Positions 1 through 11,934 of a DNA stretch of 64,000 nt are shown piece after piece (the first letter of the stretch is position 1; the number at the start of each line of letters is the position of its first letter). The position numbers and the translations under genes were made by a program. The stretch is taken from positions 2,294,001 through 2,358,000 of the forward strand of contig JAPEIS010000011.1 in NCBI GenBank assembly GCA_029531795.1, given 5' to 3'. The notes under the pieces are model-generated. The model worked only from the letters and a program-made list of their open reading frames with translations, ran no database searches and was not told the DNA's origin. This DNA is from Sclerotinia nivalis. Lineage: Eukaryota; Ascomycota; Leotiomycetes; Helotiales; Sclerotiniaceae.

Positions 1-55
1 TTCTTTCGGTCTCTTTTCTCTTGTTCTAATAGTCGTTTCCTGTGGGTCCTTCCGA

Positions 56-1081
56 CTACCATCCTCTCGGTTGCGGCCCTGTGGTAACGAGCTCATTGAA
101 CATCTCATGGGCATAAGCAAGTCTTTTTTCCTGATCCACTTGGGGAATTCGAGAGAAACGTTTTTCCAAGGTCTGCTTCAAGTTTTCGGGAACGCGATGT
201 TGGGTGCTCGACCATTGGAAGTTAGAGCGGCTTTCACAACGAACCTCGATTCCTGGACCATCTTCCTTTTGCACTCTGAGTGTTTGGCAGATTGTGTCAG
301 CAACGCGGTCTACCTCTTGGTAGCTTTCTTCTGTGAGGGGAAGTACTGGAGAGATGACTTGCATGCAAGAGACCTGGTACCGCTGAAGGTTCATTGGTTT
401 CCATTCTGTCTGTGCGCCGTGTGCATCGATCTGCCAAAGGGGAATCCATGGTTCCGTTTTCACGTCGTAGCCCCCACCCAATCGCATTGGATCTTGTAAC
501 GAACCGTCGTAGGGGTGGATTGGTGGAAATCCTCGACAGAGCACATGCTGTGGATGGCCCTCCCAAGACATTGTTTCTTCAGATCCATAATCTATCGTGC
601 AGTTTGTGATTCCGTTCTTCCTGAAGGCTTCGAAGAGTGCCTCCTCCAAAGTTGGTCCATGAGAACCGTGAAATCCATAGACTTGTCCAGGAAGGTAGGG
701 TTCGGGATCTTTGATGTGACCCTCGAGTAATGAAGCCCAGAATTGGAATTGAACAACAAAAGTTGGTTGGTTGGGAAAAGGCACGCGCGGATTGGGCATA
801 CTTGAGTCCCACCCGACTTTGTGAAAGTAGTGAGTCATCTCTCGTACAAAACACCAGTCATCTAAGGTAGCAAAAGGGAAACAGGACACCTCAGACATGG
901 CGGATGAAGTGTGCGTTTGTTCTGTGTGCTGATTGAAAATGTTGGCTGAGTAGCGAAGACTTTTTCGAAATGCTTGCATTGTAAAAGTGGATGTTGATAG
1001 TTGGATGTTTGAGTGTGTTGATGTGTTGATGTGATGATGGTGAGTGAGTAAGTGAGGAGCAAACATAATGGAAAAAGACAT
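56..1081 (-). CDS. conserved-looking hypothetical protein, 341 aa
   Basis: Uninterrupted single-exon reading frame of 341 codons ending in TAG at 56-58. I do not recognise the family. The first ~60 residues are His/Thr/Ser-rich and look like translated leader, so the true start may be Met35 or Met62. The rest has a globular composition, rich in Trp, Pro and His, with a stretch around residues 75-165 (MPNPRVPFPNQPTF, then a GFHGSHGPTLEEALFEAF segment) that looks conserved rather than random. No signal peptide, membrane segment or known catalytic motif is visible. Only 55 bp of downstream sequence lies in the window. Coding status is well supported by length and composition; function is unknown. 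Confidence 0.75.
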   Translation of the reverse strand: MSFSIMFAPHLLTHHHHINTSTHSNIQLSTSTFTMQAFRKSLRYSANIFNQHTEQTHTSSAMSEVSCFPFATLDDWCFVREMTHYFHKVGWDSSMPNPRVPFPNQPTFVVQFQFWASLLEGHIKDPEPYLPGQVYGFHGSHGPTLEEALFEAFRKNGITNCTIDYGSEETMSWEGHPQHVLCRGFPPIHPYDGSLQDPMRLGGGYDVKTEPWIPLWQIDAHGAQTEWKPMNLQRYQVSCMQVISPVLPLTEESYQEVDRVADTICQTLRVQKEDGPGIEVRCESRSNFQWSSTQHRVPENLKQTLEKRFSRIPQVDQEKRLAYAHEMFNELVTTGPQPRGW

Positions 1082-2659
1082 GAGTTAATTTATAGTCATA
1101 TTGTAGGCGCTGTTCATTTAAATACCAATTCTGTTCTTGCCAGATCATATATATACACATTGTTTCTCTCTGGTGAGGATATGGTGATTTTTAGCTTTTG
1201 TTCCCAGAATTCTTTGAAGTCAAGAACATACGCTTCAAAGCCTTCCCAGAGTTTTGCTGTGCCCTTTTTGATAGTTAGATATTCATGAAAGAACTATAGT
1301 CAATGCTCTGTTATCTTCCATATCATGAACAAGTTGTGAAGTACTTTCATTTCAAACGGGAACCTGGGTCGGATGCTAAGCGTTGTGGAAGTGATAGACT
1401 AGTTACAGTAGATGGTAGATATGCATACAGTAAAAATTAATAACCGAGGATAATGTAAAGCAGAGAATTTCAAAGGAATGATTAGGAAATAGTCCCGGTG
1501 GAGTAACATGCCATAATGCTCGATCTTTCCCAACTTGCCGAGCTAAAACTTTAAAGTAAATTTGATTCAGCTACTTTATGTCAAGCTGCAGACTTAGAGG
1601 ACTGAAAAACCCACAAGGTTTAGTCAAGCAGCAAGACTAGCTTGCAATAACATTAGGAGGAGCGAAGCTGGCTTTGTTCTGAAGCTTGAGACTGTGGTTC
1701 CCAAATCTAAAATGAAATTTAATTATATCGTGATGAGTGATAACCACCACTACCACAAGGTAATGTGTCACAAAGAAGTCTTTGTTGAAAGGGATGTGTA
1801 GTGTGTAACCATCATAGAACAAATCATTTCACATGAATAGGATATTCAATTCCTTAATACCAAATTACACTCCAATGATACAATCAAGAAAATGGTGTAT
1901 GTGACTGTGGAGTGAAGGGGAAGAAAGATTGACTTCGGAGTTGAGCGGATCTAGGGTCGGACCGATACACGTGACCTCGGGCACAACAACACGACACAGG
2001 GATCTTCTTAATCTCTTATCAACTTATCTATGGGGAATCAATTGAATGATAATCATGACATCTCATCACCCATCATCAATTCATCCACATCATCTTCATC
2101 GTCATCGTCATCGTCATCTTCATCATGAATTAGAAGAAGAAAGAGAAGTTATACTGCATATAACTCGTACATTCCAACAGCGCAGCACAGTGCCACTATT
2201 CACAACAGTCACTGTTACCTATAGCTAGCAGCAAATAAGACCCGAGTCTGCTGGTTTTGATATCGTACGGTACGGTCCTCGGTTCCTTCCTCGGTTCGTT
2301 CCATCTCATGGCCTGAAGAAAAGGACTATCCACCATCATATCATCTAGAATCATTACATTTCAAGGTTTACATTGTACAGAGCAAATCATAGGATTGAAT
2401 AGAAAGTCTAGATCATTTTTGTGGTTACCAACTTCTATCCACCTGAATTACTCCTGATTCAATATCATCCGACTTACCCACGAATCTCATGTTTATCCGG
2501 GACCTTCTTGCCCTCAAGTTCCACAGAAAATTATATGCTGGAAATATTCGGAAAGTCTAAAGAATATAAGACTTGAGGTTTGTTCTAAAGTGAATTTTGT
2601 ATCAGTCAAGTTCATACATTTGTTTTTCTATATACTATTTGATATCAAAAGTCGACAAA
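1082..2659. other. intergenic region, no gene seen
   Basis: Divergent spacer between the minus-strand hypothetical gene and the F-box gene. Only short ORFs without coding character are present. It contains a short imperfect CATCGT/CATCTT simple repeat at about 2083-2127, which produces a His/Arg-rich chance ORF. Confidence 0.6.
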
Positions 2660-3654
2660 ATGGTGGATAGTTTCGCTGGAATCGCTTCATTACCCAATGA
2701 GGTCAGTATCACTTTTCATCTGGCTTTGTGGATTTGCTGACAATATCAAAGCTCCTCATCAATGCCCTTTCACTCTTCTCTACTCGTCAACTCCTTCCTC
2801 TCGCATGTACCTGCCATCGTTTCCATGATCTCATAATCCGAATCGTACATCATCGCCTTATCGCAGCAGCATCTTTAAAGGATCACAAATTGGTCCTCGA
2901 ATGTTTTCACCCTTCCACGAAACTTATCACTCCATACCTCTTCTGCGATTATCTTGGCACAGATGGACTTAGTGATGACGTTGTCGGAGAGGGAGAACTA
3001 TACAAAGATGTCAATGATACCGGTAGATTAGGCAAGATGTCCGGTCTATATTCGCACTTTAGACCAGTTCAACCTGAAGACAGAATGGTATGGACACGAA
3101 ATCCAGCAGGCGGAGCCAGACCAGGCCTTTTACCAAAATCTGAAGAAGAGCTTGTCTCCCACAACGTCGATCTCGAATCGCATGAGCTTTTCTCTCAACT
3201 TTGTACCATCACCAATATTGTCAAAGTTGGCCCAAAACGAGGATTGTTCTTAAGCTGCGTTAACCTTGGTGAGGGAGTTATAAGAGTATTTAGAGACTGG
3301 CTGTCTGATCGAGTTGACGCGGACGAGAGGCATATTGATACTCCAGAGGAATGTGAAAAGCGGCTCTTGTGGGTAGACACCGGAAAGCATATTGGATTAA
3401 GGTTAAAAGTCCTTAAGCGGGAAGAAGCACCCGCACCAATTTTGCTTCGCCGTGACGAGGAAGCTCCTGCCTTTTATAAGCTTCAATATGAAGGTATGTC
3501 GAATCTGAAAGGGTTGAAGATGAGATTACTAATGGTTTCCTTCTCAGAATTGGTTATAAGAACAACACAGCTTCTTCTCAATGTCGAAGAATCAATGACG
3601 AGGGAGGTTGAAAACTCAGGTAAAGCAATCGTAATAGGATCTTGGGACTATTAA
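2660..3654 (+). CDS. F-box domain protein
   Basis: Two or three exons. Exon 1 is 2660-2701 (14 codons), intron 2702-2751 (GTCAGT...CAAAG, branch CTGAC), and exon 2 begins at 2752. Splicing joins LPNE to LLINALSLF and restores a classical F-box start (LPxELLxxI/AxxL, then LACTCHRFHDLI) in the first ~45 residues. Such proteins usually recruit substrates to SCF ubiquitin ligases through Skp1. The remaining ~260 residues have no motif I recognise. A second candidate intron, 3494-3547 (GTATGT, TTACTAAT branch, TTCTCAG), is exactly 54 nt with no in-frame stop, so retained and spliced forms are both open. Spliced length is about 303 aa, retained 321 aa. Stop TAA at 3652-3654. Confidence 0.8.
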
Positions 3655-5020
3655 TCCTCTCTTCACCTTGGACCACTCTCGAGTGTACCGATAACTACGA
3701 TCGGCTTGCAGAGCGAACCATATGTACCTCCATTAACTTTGTTGATCTATATACTTACCATCCTGTCTTTTAGGGATGACATGTAGTTTGGATGGCGTTT
3801 ATCAAACCTCTGTTTGTTCTAGCAAGGATATATCGATGGATGCGAGTTATTCGAATATGTGGATTTGAGGGCTTTCCTAAACAAAGACTTTGACAGTTAT
3901 GATTGGTTCAGATGAGTTTAGTAGACTTGTCTTGTATAAACTTCGAATTGCATGCATACAACGATCCCATCGTTTTTCGTTATATATATGTTTTAGAGCC
4001 GGCGAATAAAATCCTCCTGTGTGGTTTGTTTTGTATATCGTTAGAATTCTCATGTGTGTTGTTTGGGGGATGCTACACAAATTTTCTTCGAAGTGTCACA
4101 TGATCATATGATTCCACTCCAGAGACCCCTCTACGCCAGGGAACGGGGGACGCGTACGTCTCCTTACCCCAGCTGTAAAAGGGAAGTGTGGAAGAGGGAA
4201 AATAGGAGGGGGAAAATGGATAGTTCTAATTCAATTGAACTCTACGAACTCACTATATGCGAGCTCGCCCTAATTAGAGTTACTGGGGCTGGGTGTAACA
4301 AGCTTTGTGGCTGTGACAACAAGTCAAGATTACAAAAGCTTTGTTCTCATCCCCATATTTCCTCGAGGAATATATCATCACGTGAAATCATCTAGCGACA
4401 TTTGTGCATTTGGGGTTACGTCGGTGATCAACACTACCGGGCCGGGGCTCGCTTCTCATCTAATTTATGTTGGATCTCATATCTAATCTTAACCCATCTC
4501 ACCTCATCCTCGGAGATCATGAGTGAAATAAAATAAAAATGGCACGTTCTGACAAATACAAAATGTTCTCGCCGCGATTTACTTCCTCGTATTTTATTGT
4601 CCGATATCACTTGACGCTACCTTTTTGATCAATTACATTATCTTTAGACGACAAGTCTGTGGTATGACAATGATTTATGTCTTCTTCATTTTGTATTGTG
4701 CATCACGAAGCCTTGTTTCTGCTTCTGAATCTCGGCAGCAGGGATAATATTAGTGTGCTGATTTTCGATCAGGAGTCTTGTCGACCTAGAATAAGAAGAC
4801 ATAAGTGGGATTTAGAGTAGTTGTCATAGGTGGTGTTTTCCATAGCACCAGTGTCTTCGTACAGGGAAGTACTGCGGCTTGAAAATGCTGTGAATCATGT
4901 CAAGACCTTTCAACAAGCTTATTCCATGCAGTGAATCAGATGGTCTCGGCACAGTGTATATAAACGTTAAACCCCTCCCCAAATTACTTCGTCCAATATT
5001 ACATCCAAGTAAAGAAAAGA
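3655..5020. other. intergenic region, no gene seen
   Basis: Spacer between the F-box gene and the carboxylesterase gene. It contains only short ORFs of poor coding character; the longest (4054-4395) has an atypical Arg/Ser/Cys mix and no splice continuation. Confidence 0.55.
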
Positions 5021-6837
5021 ATGTGTGTATTGAGTTGGAAGATGCCCAATACTCTAACATTCCTGGTGCTTGCTGCCTCAGCATTTGCAGCTTCAACACA
5101 AACGTCATCTATCAACACAACTGTTGACCTAGGATACTCAAAGTATTTAGGAACGAATAATGGTAATGGCGTCACTGAGTGGCTTGGAATACGATATGCC
5201 GCTCCTCCTCTAGGTCATTTGCGCTTTCGAGCTCCCCAAAGTCCCCTTGTAAATGATACTTTACAAATAGCAAACCAGGTGTGTATTTTGACCACTTTTA
5301 TCTCTTGATGTTAATTCAAACATTCACAGCACGGTGGAGTATGTCACTCCTCGCCTTCAACATCACTTTCTTCCACTACAACCGAGGACTGCCTTTTCCT
5401 GGACGTATATGCACCAACCGATGCAAGCAAGCTCCATCCTGTCTTCGTCTACTTTCAAGGAGGGGGCTTCAATAGCCTTGCTAACTCGAACTTAAATGCC
5501 ACTAGCCTGATTGCAGCGGGTGATTACGATATTGTAGTAGTCACGTTCAATTATCGCGTTGGACCTTGGGGTTTCTTAACTAGCAAAGAAGTAGTAGAGG
5601 ACGGAGATACGAATGTCGGATTGAAGGATCAACGATTCCTACTCGAATGGGTTCAGGAGAACATTGAACAAGTAAGTTCTCCCAACGAAAGGGCATATTC
5701 TACACATCATGGCCTGTGATAATAACATCTCAAAGTTCGGAGGCAATAAATCCCATGTAACCATCGGCGGGGCCAGTGCCGGCGGTGCCTCTGTAGATCT
5801 CCAACTTTCTGCATATGGAGGCCGCGATGATGGACTATTTCATGCTAGCGCAGCTGAGAGTCAGTCTTTCGGTGCCCAGCTCACGGTCAGCAAATCACAG
5901 TACCAGTATGATGGCTTAGTTCAACGAACTGGCTGTGCTGGGCAAAATGATACTCTAGCTTGTTTGAGGGGGTTGGATGTCAGTATCATCGCCGAGAACA
6001 ATATCAACCTTCCAACTCCGGGTGGTGCAGGGGCGAGTCCGGTATTCATGTGGTCGAATGTTGTTGACGGGGACTTTACCCCGGATTATACCTACAAGTT
6101 GTTTGCTACGGGGCAATATGTTAAACTCCCTGCGATATATGGGTATGTCTTCTCCTGTATTACTTGCTTGCCAATCCTGGAAAAACGACTAACAAGAAAA
6201 TTCCCTTCATTCCAGTGATGACACAAACGAAGGCACAGTATTCACGCCGCAGTCCATAAATTCCAGTACCGATATGTCTAACTTTCTGAAAAACAATTTC
6301 GTCAAACTCACTGATGATCAAATAAGCAACATCCACAAATACTACCCCAAAGGACCTCAATATCCAAATGCTGGCAGTTACTGGAGTGCAGCAGCTCTTG
6401 CTTACGGCGAGATGCGCTACAACTGTCCCGGAATTTACTTATCTGGCTCTAACGACTTCTTTGCCCCTTACCTTGGAAACTGGAATTATCATTGGGACGT
6501 TCTGTCATCTACAAATGCTGCCAGTGGACTTGGCGTGACGCATACTGCTGAATCAGGTTCTATTTGGGGAACCAGTGAAGCACCAGATTCCGCGCTTATA
6601 CCATCTATCCAAGCATACTGGACCAGCTTTATAAGAAGCAAAGATCCTAATACGCATAAACTGAAGAGTGCACCGAAATGGAAAGAATTGAAAATTAATA
6701 ATTATCGAAGGATCCTTTTCCAAGCACAGAATGTTACAGGAACAGCAACTCCGCATGTGAAGATGGAAACTATACCAGATGAACAGTTGGCGAGATGTGA
6801 TTACATGTCTAGTATTGGGGTGAGCATTGGTCAATAA
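5021..6837 (+). CDS. secreted carboxylesterase type B (alpha/beta hydrolase)
   Basis: Four exons: 5021-5278, 5330-5671, 5736-6142 and 6216-6837; all introns are GT-AG (51, 64 and 73 bp) and give a continuous 542-aa frame. An N-terminal signal peptide is clear (hydrophobic TLTFLVLAASAFAAS); Met8 at 5042 is an alternative start. Family hallmarks follow in order: IRYAAPPLG, EDCLFLDVYAP, FQGGGF (oxyanion region), FNYRVGPWGFL, and the nucleophile elbow GGASAGG with Ser214. A Glu in NEGTVF (Glu341) and a His in VTHTAES (His445) complete the likely Ser-Glu-His triad. The elbow is GASAG rather than the commoner GESAG. It probably hydrolyses esters extracellularly; the substrate cannot be told from sequence. 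Length is normal for the family (about 540 aa). Confidence 0.93.
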
Positions 6838-7590
6838 TGGGTTGGCTTGCTTGGATCAATTTTTCTTGCGTTGCTCCTTTTTACTTCTATTTACAATTTT
6901 TGAGGGCAAACGGATTTGGGACTAGGCGTTAGGGATTTGCATGGTTTTAGATACGCTGTGTTTCTGGATGTCTTTGGATAGCTGGAAGTTCTCTTCTGGT
7001 ATCAGTTAATAGCTTATAATATTCTACAATGGTATTCAATAATCTGGCACACACAGCCGCCCACTATCACATGTTGGAATGAATGCAATTGATCTAAGTC
7101 AATATCAAACAAAGAGCCGCTAAATACCTCGGGAGCGCATCGATTTCGAACGCACAAGATCTCCTTTGTCTACACACACTCCACAGATCTATTTCCGCCC
7201 GTCCTTATTTCCAAATTCTCTTTGTTACAACTTCCAATTCCGTTGACATGGAGTGTTCTTTTCGTTCTGATACTCGAGGCAAGTTGCCATGCCTTTTTTT
7301 TCCATTCATTCTTTTGAGAGGGGTTGCACTCAGCTTTACCAACCATTCTCTTTGTTGATTAATCCCCATTTTGACTTTATCATACTGATTATTTATTGTT
7401 GAATTTTACATTTCTACACTCATTTCTCGCCACAACACAGTCTTATCAACAAAGTTTCCAATCTGTGTCGTGTTAAATTATAATTCTACTCGTACACATG
7501 CATCTCAAATCACAAACATAATCTCAACGGTCTCACTTACATAACTCATACACTCAAACTTCCAGATCGCACCACAAACACAAACATACA
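6838..7590. other. intergenic region / pyrimidine-rich promoter and leader
   Basis: No coding frame. The last ~250 bp before the ATG at 7591 are rich in C/T and ACA runs (CACAAACACAAACATACA), typical of a transcribed leader in filamentous fungi. Confidence 0.5.
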
Positions 7591-8661
7591 ATGTCATCCC
7601 ACCCCAATTCAAACCCCAAGTCAAGTCCACCAAAACGCAAAATGGCTCAAAACTCATCCGACCGCCTCTCCAAGATACCAAAGCTTAAAGTACCAGCAAG
7701 TACTCCCACCGATCCTTCCCAACGGAGTCATTCTCGCTCTAGAAACCTACCGCAGCCTATTTCCACCAAAGATAGCAAACATTACCATCACCATCCACGT
7801 CAAGGATTCATTCACCCACCTCACGACTCTACCTTGTTTTCTCCAACCAACATGAGTTCCAGTCCTTCGAACTTAACCCAAAATGAAGCTCCGGGTGTGA
7901 TTCCACCCTTCACATCACCCACAGTCCCGCTACCACACAGCCAACCATTTTCGGATCAGGATACACCGAGTGGGACGGAAGATGCGGCGGGACTAGGCGC
8001 ACCGCCAAATCTGGCAAGTGATTTGGAAGTAGCGTTGATGGAAGAAGTAGAGAAGAATCCGGGATTAGCGGATGGGCTTAGGATTGAGGATTTAGCTGAG
8101 AGGGGCGAGGGAGGAAGTAATTTGACACCAGGAGAACTGGGTATTGACATCGATGTGAATATTGATCGAATTGATGAGGACGAGATTACATGGGAGAGTG
8201 ATGAGGAAGATGAAGAAGAACATTCGATTGAAGAAAAAGACGAAGACTATATCGAATCATCTAATTCCTCCGCATCTGATTCGGAAAATTCCTTGGACTC
8301 GGGATATGATGATACGACCGCGCCTCAACATCCTGACACGAATATGGATACGGGTCCGGAGTATGATGAGGGATATGTGGAGGGAGGAGAGAGTTATAAT
8401 AATACTGGGCCTGCGAATGAAATTGACTGGAATGATTTGTCGAATGATATTGATGTGGATCCGTATGCGGGGAAATCGGCAAAGGTATCGGGGGAAAGTG
8501 ATACACAAATGGGTGTTGGAGGTGTGGATGGGGAGAGGGATAATGGGGATGCGGAGTGGGGTGGGGTGGAGGCTTTAGAGCCTGAGGGGGATGAGGCGGT
8601 GGATGGGTATGAGGGGATTGATGGGGCGGGGAAACGAAGTGAGGATGATGTTTGGTGGTGA
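7591..8661 (+). CDS. acidic, intrinsically disordered protein, 356 aa
   Basis: Single-exon frame with an ATG in a good context after a CACAAACATACA leader. The first ~110 residues are basic and Ser/Pro-rich, with a PPKRK stretch that could be a nuclear localisation signal. From about residue 110 to the end the protein is strongly acidic (EITWESDEEDEEE, many Asp/Glu/Gly). A short predicted helix lies near residues 140-165 (LEVALMEEVEKNP). No catalytic domain, membrane segment or signal peptide is seen. It ends with DDVWW. A nuclear or chromatin-associated role is only a guess from charge pattern. Overlapping ORFs in other frames are shadows of its GAT/GAG-rich sequence. Confidence 0.75.
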   Translation: MSSHPNSNPKSSPPKRKMAQNSSDRLSKIPKLKVPASTPTDPSQRSHSRSRNLPQPISTKDSKHYHHHPRQGFIHPPHDSTLFSPTNMSSSPSNLTQNEAPGVIPPFTSPTVPLPHSQPFSDQDTPSGTEDAAGLGAPPNLASDLEVALMEEVEKNPGLADGLRIEDLAERGEGGSNLTPGELGIDIDVNIDRIDEDEITWESDEEDEEEHSIEEKDEDYIESSNSSASDSENSLDSGYDDTTAPQHPDTNMDTGPEYDEGYVEGGESYNNTGPANEIDWNDLSNDIDVDPYAGKSAKVSGESDTQMGVGGVDGERDNGDAEWGGVEALEPEGDEAVDGYEGIDGAGKRSEDDVWW

Positions 8662-9217
8662 GGTGAAGATCGATTGATCGGATTCTTGGGTTTATAATAA
8701 GTGCATTGGTTGGTGTAATATGAGGCTTGGGAAAGCTTTTTTTAATTGGAGGTGGAAAAGTGTGGGTTGAAGCGCGATATGGAGTGAGTGTACAAAGAAT
8801 GTCTTGAGGGATTGAACCTCAGCTTGTGACAGGGGGGTTGGAGGGGAAAAGTGTCGTTCGGGATATCTTATATGTATATGAATGGTCATTGAGATGATCT
8901 GTCACACCCACTATGTAATCAATTTAATACTTGACTTCGAAAGTTTGTATGAACTAAATGTCTAGTACAACTCCCATTGCCTGACCAAGCCGGCTGTTCA
9001 AATATAACCACCAGACACGATCTACCATAAACAGGATGAACAATAAACTATAAGATGAATCTATAGTATGCCAAACCCAATCAGATATGCAACATTAATC
9101 CCACCCAAACAATTCCCAAGAATCAAAATGGTATAAAACACAAAGATGTACACTCAGTCAATCTCTTGCATTGAGCATCGACTTCCAAGCCCCGAAATAA
9201 CCCACCTATACCCAGCT
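8662..9217. other. convergent intergenic region, no gene seen
   Basis: Shared 3' flank of the acidic-protein gene (+) and the glycosyltransferase gene (-). AT-rich, with no supported coding frame. Confidence 0.55.
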
Positions 9218-10546
9218 CTAAACCATCTCCTCATTCCCCAAATGTATTCCCAATTTCGGTTTGAAAAATTCATCCCTATTTCTTTCCGCCTCAAACCCAC
9301 CCCCATCATACCAACCCAACATTTCCCTCCATCCCTCCATCCACTCCTCCAACAGCCATCCTTCCGAAGCCCACAATTTCTCATGCACCACCTTCAACTC
9401 CCCTTTATCTTCTTCACGCGGGAAAAAGCCTCCCCATTTTCTCTCCAAGGGTGTTACCGGAAAAGCACCATCTTGTTTGAATTGCCAAGCCAAAAAAGCT
9501 TGATCTGCCATATTCGTGTTGTACATATTGTATTTCTGATAATTTTGTAGAAATCTCTTGTACATCAATTGACTCGGTGTAAAGACCATTGCTCCCACGT
9601 TAATTACCACCGGAGTCCCTGGTACTTGAGGAACACCAGAGAAAATGAATTCTTCGCCATTACAACTCGCTGAGCCGTCTGGGAAATGATCACTTGTTTC
9701 TTGTTTCAGGGCATTACAAGCCTTCGGAGGAACCAAATCAAACATCTCATCGATATTTTCCAAGGGAAACGCATCCGCATCCAAAAACAATATCCGGTCG
9801 AAATCCGTCTGAGCCCACATATGTAATTTCGAAAAGGTATCTCTCCATCGCGAAAAAATCGGTTTGTCCTCTCCATCCGCTAAATCTTTTGTACTAGGGT
9901 TCCAATCCAAGGGGCCTAATTCCCGCACAATGGCTCCTGCGCCTGCAAGTAATTGTCGTTGTTCTTGAGTGACGTGGGAAGCGACGAAGGCGATGAAGGG
10001 GTAAAAGTGGGTTTTTGAAGAGGGCCGCCAGAGAACGCGGTAGATGAGTGATTGCACGGCCATGAAGTACGGGTCGCGAATTGAGGGGTTGTGCGTATTC
10101 ATGAACGTTGCATAGGCGAATCGTGAACCTATTGGAGCGGCGGGGTCATAGCTGTGAGGCCATTTCGTCGCGAAGGTTTTGAGATCGAGGGTTGCGAGGG
10201 GGAGGGAGAGATCATCTTGGAAGGGGTATCTTGTATTATCGAATGCGGAGCTACTTTCCGTCAGAGATGTATCGGTACCGGGAATTGGAGGGGGAGGGGG
10301 AGTTTGTGGTGGAAAATTAAGGTTGAGGGGAGATTCTGCTATGGGTGCTTCAGCTGGTGGAATAATTGGATTTGAAGTCGATTTGAAGCCATCGCTCATC
10401 GTATGTAAGAGTCCATCATCTCCATTCTTTCCCTCCCAATTAGATCCTGCGGTATCATATGCTTCTTTTATCGTCGAATGCGATAACCAAAGTATACCAG
10501 CTACAATTATGAATAAACAAGCAAAGCTTGAACGACTGCGTCGCAT
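9218..10546 (-). CDS. GT8-like glycosyltransferase, type II membrane protein
   Basis: Intronless frame of 442 codons from the Met at 10546; an upstream in-frame Met at 10612 would add 22 residues of leader-like sequence. The N-terminus has a short basic tail (MRRSRSS) followed by one hydrophobic helix (FACLFIIVAGILW), as in Golgi type II glycosyltransferases, then a Pro-rich stem. The catalytic part resembles glycogenin/GNT1-type GT-A enzymes: DFDRILFLDADAFP carries the metal-binding DxD (DAD), and NVGAMVF plus NMADQAFLAW match the downstream NxG and DQ motifs. It probably transfers a sugar from a nucleotide donor in the Golgi lumen; donor and acceptor are not predictable here. Stop TAG at 9218-9220. 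Confidence 0.85.
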   Translation of the reverse strand: MRRSRSSFACLFIIVAGILWLSHSTIKEAYDTAGSNWEGKNGDDGLLHTMSDGFKSTSNPIIPPAEAPIAESPLNLNFPPQTPPPPPIPGTDTSLTESSSAFDNTRYPFQDDLSLPLATLDLKTFATKWPHSYDPAAPIGSRFAYATFMNTHNPSIRDPYFMAVQSLIYRVLWRPSSKTHFYPFIAFVASHVTQEQRQLLAGAGAIVRELGPLDWNPSTKDLADGEDKPIFSRWRDTFSKLHMWAQTDFDRILFLDADAFPLENIDEMFDLVPPKACNALKQETSDHFPDGSASCNGEEFIFSGVPQVPGTPVVINVGAMVFTPSQLMYKRFLQNYQKYNMYNTNMADQAFLAWQFKQDGAFPVTPLERKWGGFFPREEDKGELKVVHEKLWASEGWLLEEWMEGWREMLGWYDGGGFEAERNRDEFFKPKLGIHLGNEEMV

Positions 10547-11557
10547 GGCAGGCAGATACTCATGAATCGTATATATTGTTATCAGACCATGAACAATTGG
10601 GGAAGAAATCAAATAAAGCTTTAAATCTCACAATTTCCATATCAATACTCGACCACATCTATTGGAAGAGAAACAAGAAATTATTCCATTTATCCGTCCA
10701 ATGTATTTACATCCCACCATATGCAGGATGGTGTCACTAAACAGTTATCGACCGGTATTAGGCTTGTAGATTGCTTATCCGCCCCTGAACTAGTACGCCT
10801 ATTGGTTCACCACATTAATGGAGTTTATCTTCTTGATATTGAAAAATTCCCCTCATGTGCATAATATGCTCGGGGTTTGATATCATGATCTACAATCCTA
10901 CGCAATTCATACTATACACATCAATTTATGGTATCAGTATTATCCTACGGCTTGCCCGGGGATATATACAAATCCATTCAAGAGGCGTGGGACAGAAAAG
11001 CGCTCGGAGATCAAAAGCAGCGAGAGGACCCCTCGATTCGCGCAAGATCTCCATACTTGGTGATTTTCACATGAAAATTGGATGGGAAAAGCTGGGGTAA
11101 GTTCGCGGGTCGGATATTGTGTGGATAAGGTTCAGGGGTTCCCCGCTGGTGCAGATGTTAAAGCAGCATTAGCATTGACTTATTTCAGGTACGGATATGA
11201 TTCGTGATTTTGGCTCTAGTGTGGAATGTGTAGATCATGAAATGAAATCGTATGTCAGGGTGGTTGGATTTTGTTAGGCTACGCGATATGGTATCATGAG
11301 CTGAGATCAGAAAAGACAACCTCTGTTTATGAAGTTTACCATGGGTGAGCACTGGCTGTATCACGGATTGAGGTCGCACAGCACGCAAAGGAAACTGTCC
11401 ATGTCGATTTATTGTACTTGTCTAAACTATAACATTAGACCATCTAACTTTAAGATCCTCAATAATCCAGATTTGCTCATTTCTCGCGTCAATAGCGAGG
11501 TCACTCTATAAGCAGGAGCTACCTAAGCACACACTTATCAAACCGAAAAAACACCTG

Positions 11558-11820
11558 ATGTCATCAGTGATTGACGCATATCTTCAAGCTCTTAATCCAG
11601 GCTCCATTGCATCCAAATTAGAGGATTGGTACGCTCTCAGTAAGTTTTCTATCTTTTTTGGTGCTTTATCTAGTAAAGCCCTGACATTTGATTTGCAGCC
11701 AATCAACCGCATCTTTAGCTGGGAGATCAATCTTCCGGTTTCGTGCGACTCCTACTAGAAATCGCATGTTGATTTATGGTCACTTACTTATCTTCGGTCT
11801 GGCTTTCACAATGAGTAACT
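11558..11820 (+). pseudogene. decayed small ORF with intron-like insert
   Basis: ATG at 11558 opens a frame (SSVIDAYLQALNPGSIASK) that reads about 28 codons to a GTAAGT donor near 11640 with a TTTGCAG acceptor at about 11698. Splicing them gives only six more codons before TAG. A different frame just downstream continues openly (LAGRSIFRFRATPTRNR). One frame disruption would reconcile the two, so this looks like a broken gene. Family not recognised. Confidence 0.25.
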
Positions 11821-11934
11821 GGTGATAAGTGATGGATACCGAAGATATCTGGCAGAGTCTATAAGATTCGGAGATACTTCAGTAAAAGAAAGGTCGGTAT
11901 ACTAAGCCTTTGTCGACAAGTCAGTGAAGAAGCT

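Noticed and set aside
4054..4395. 113-codon ORF upstream of the esterase gene
   Set aside because: No motif, odd composition and no plausible splice partners.
8162..8578. Arg/Met/Ile-rich ORFs on both strands
   Set aside because: They are shadows of the acidic protein, produced by its GAT/GAG-rich codons read in other frames.
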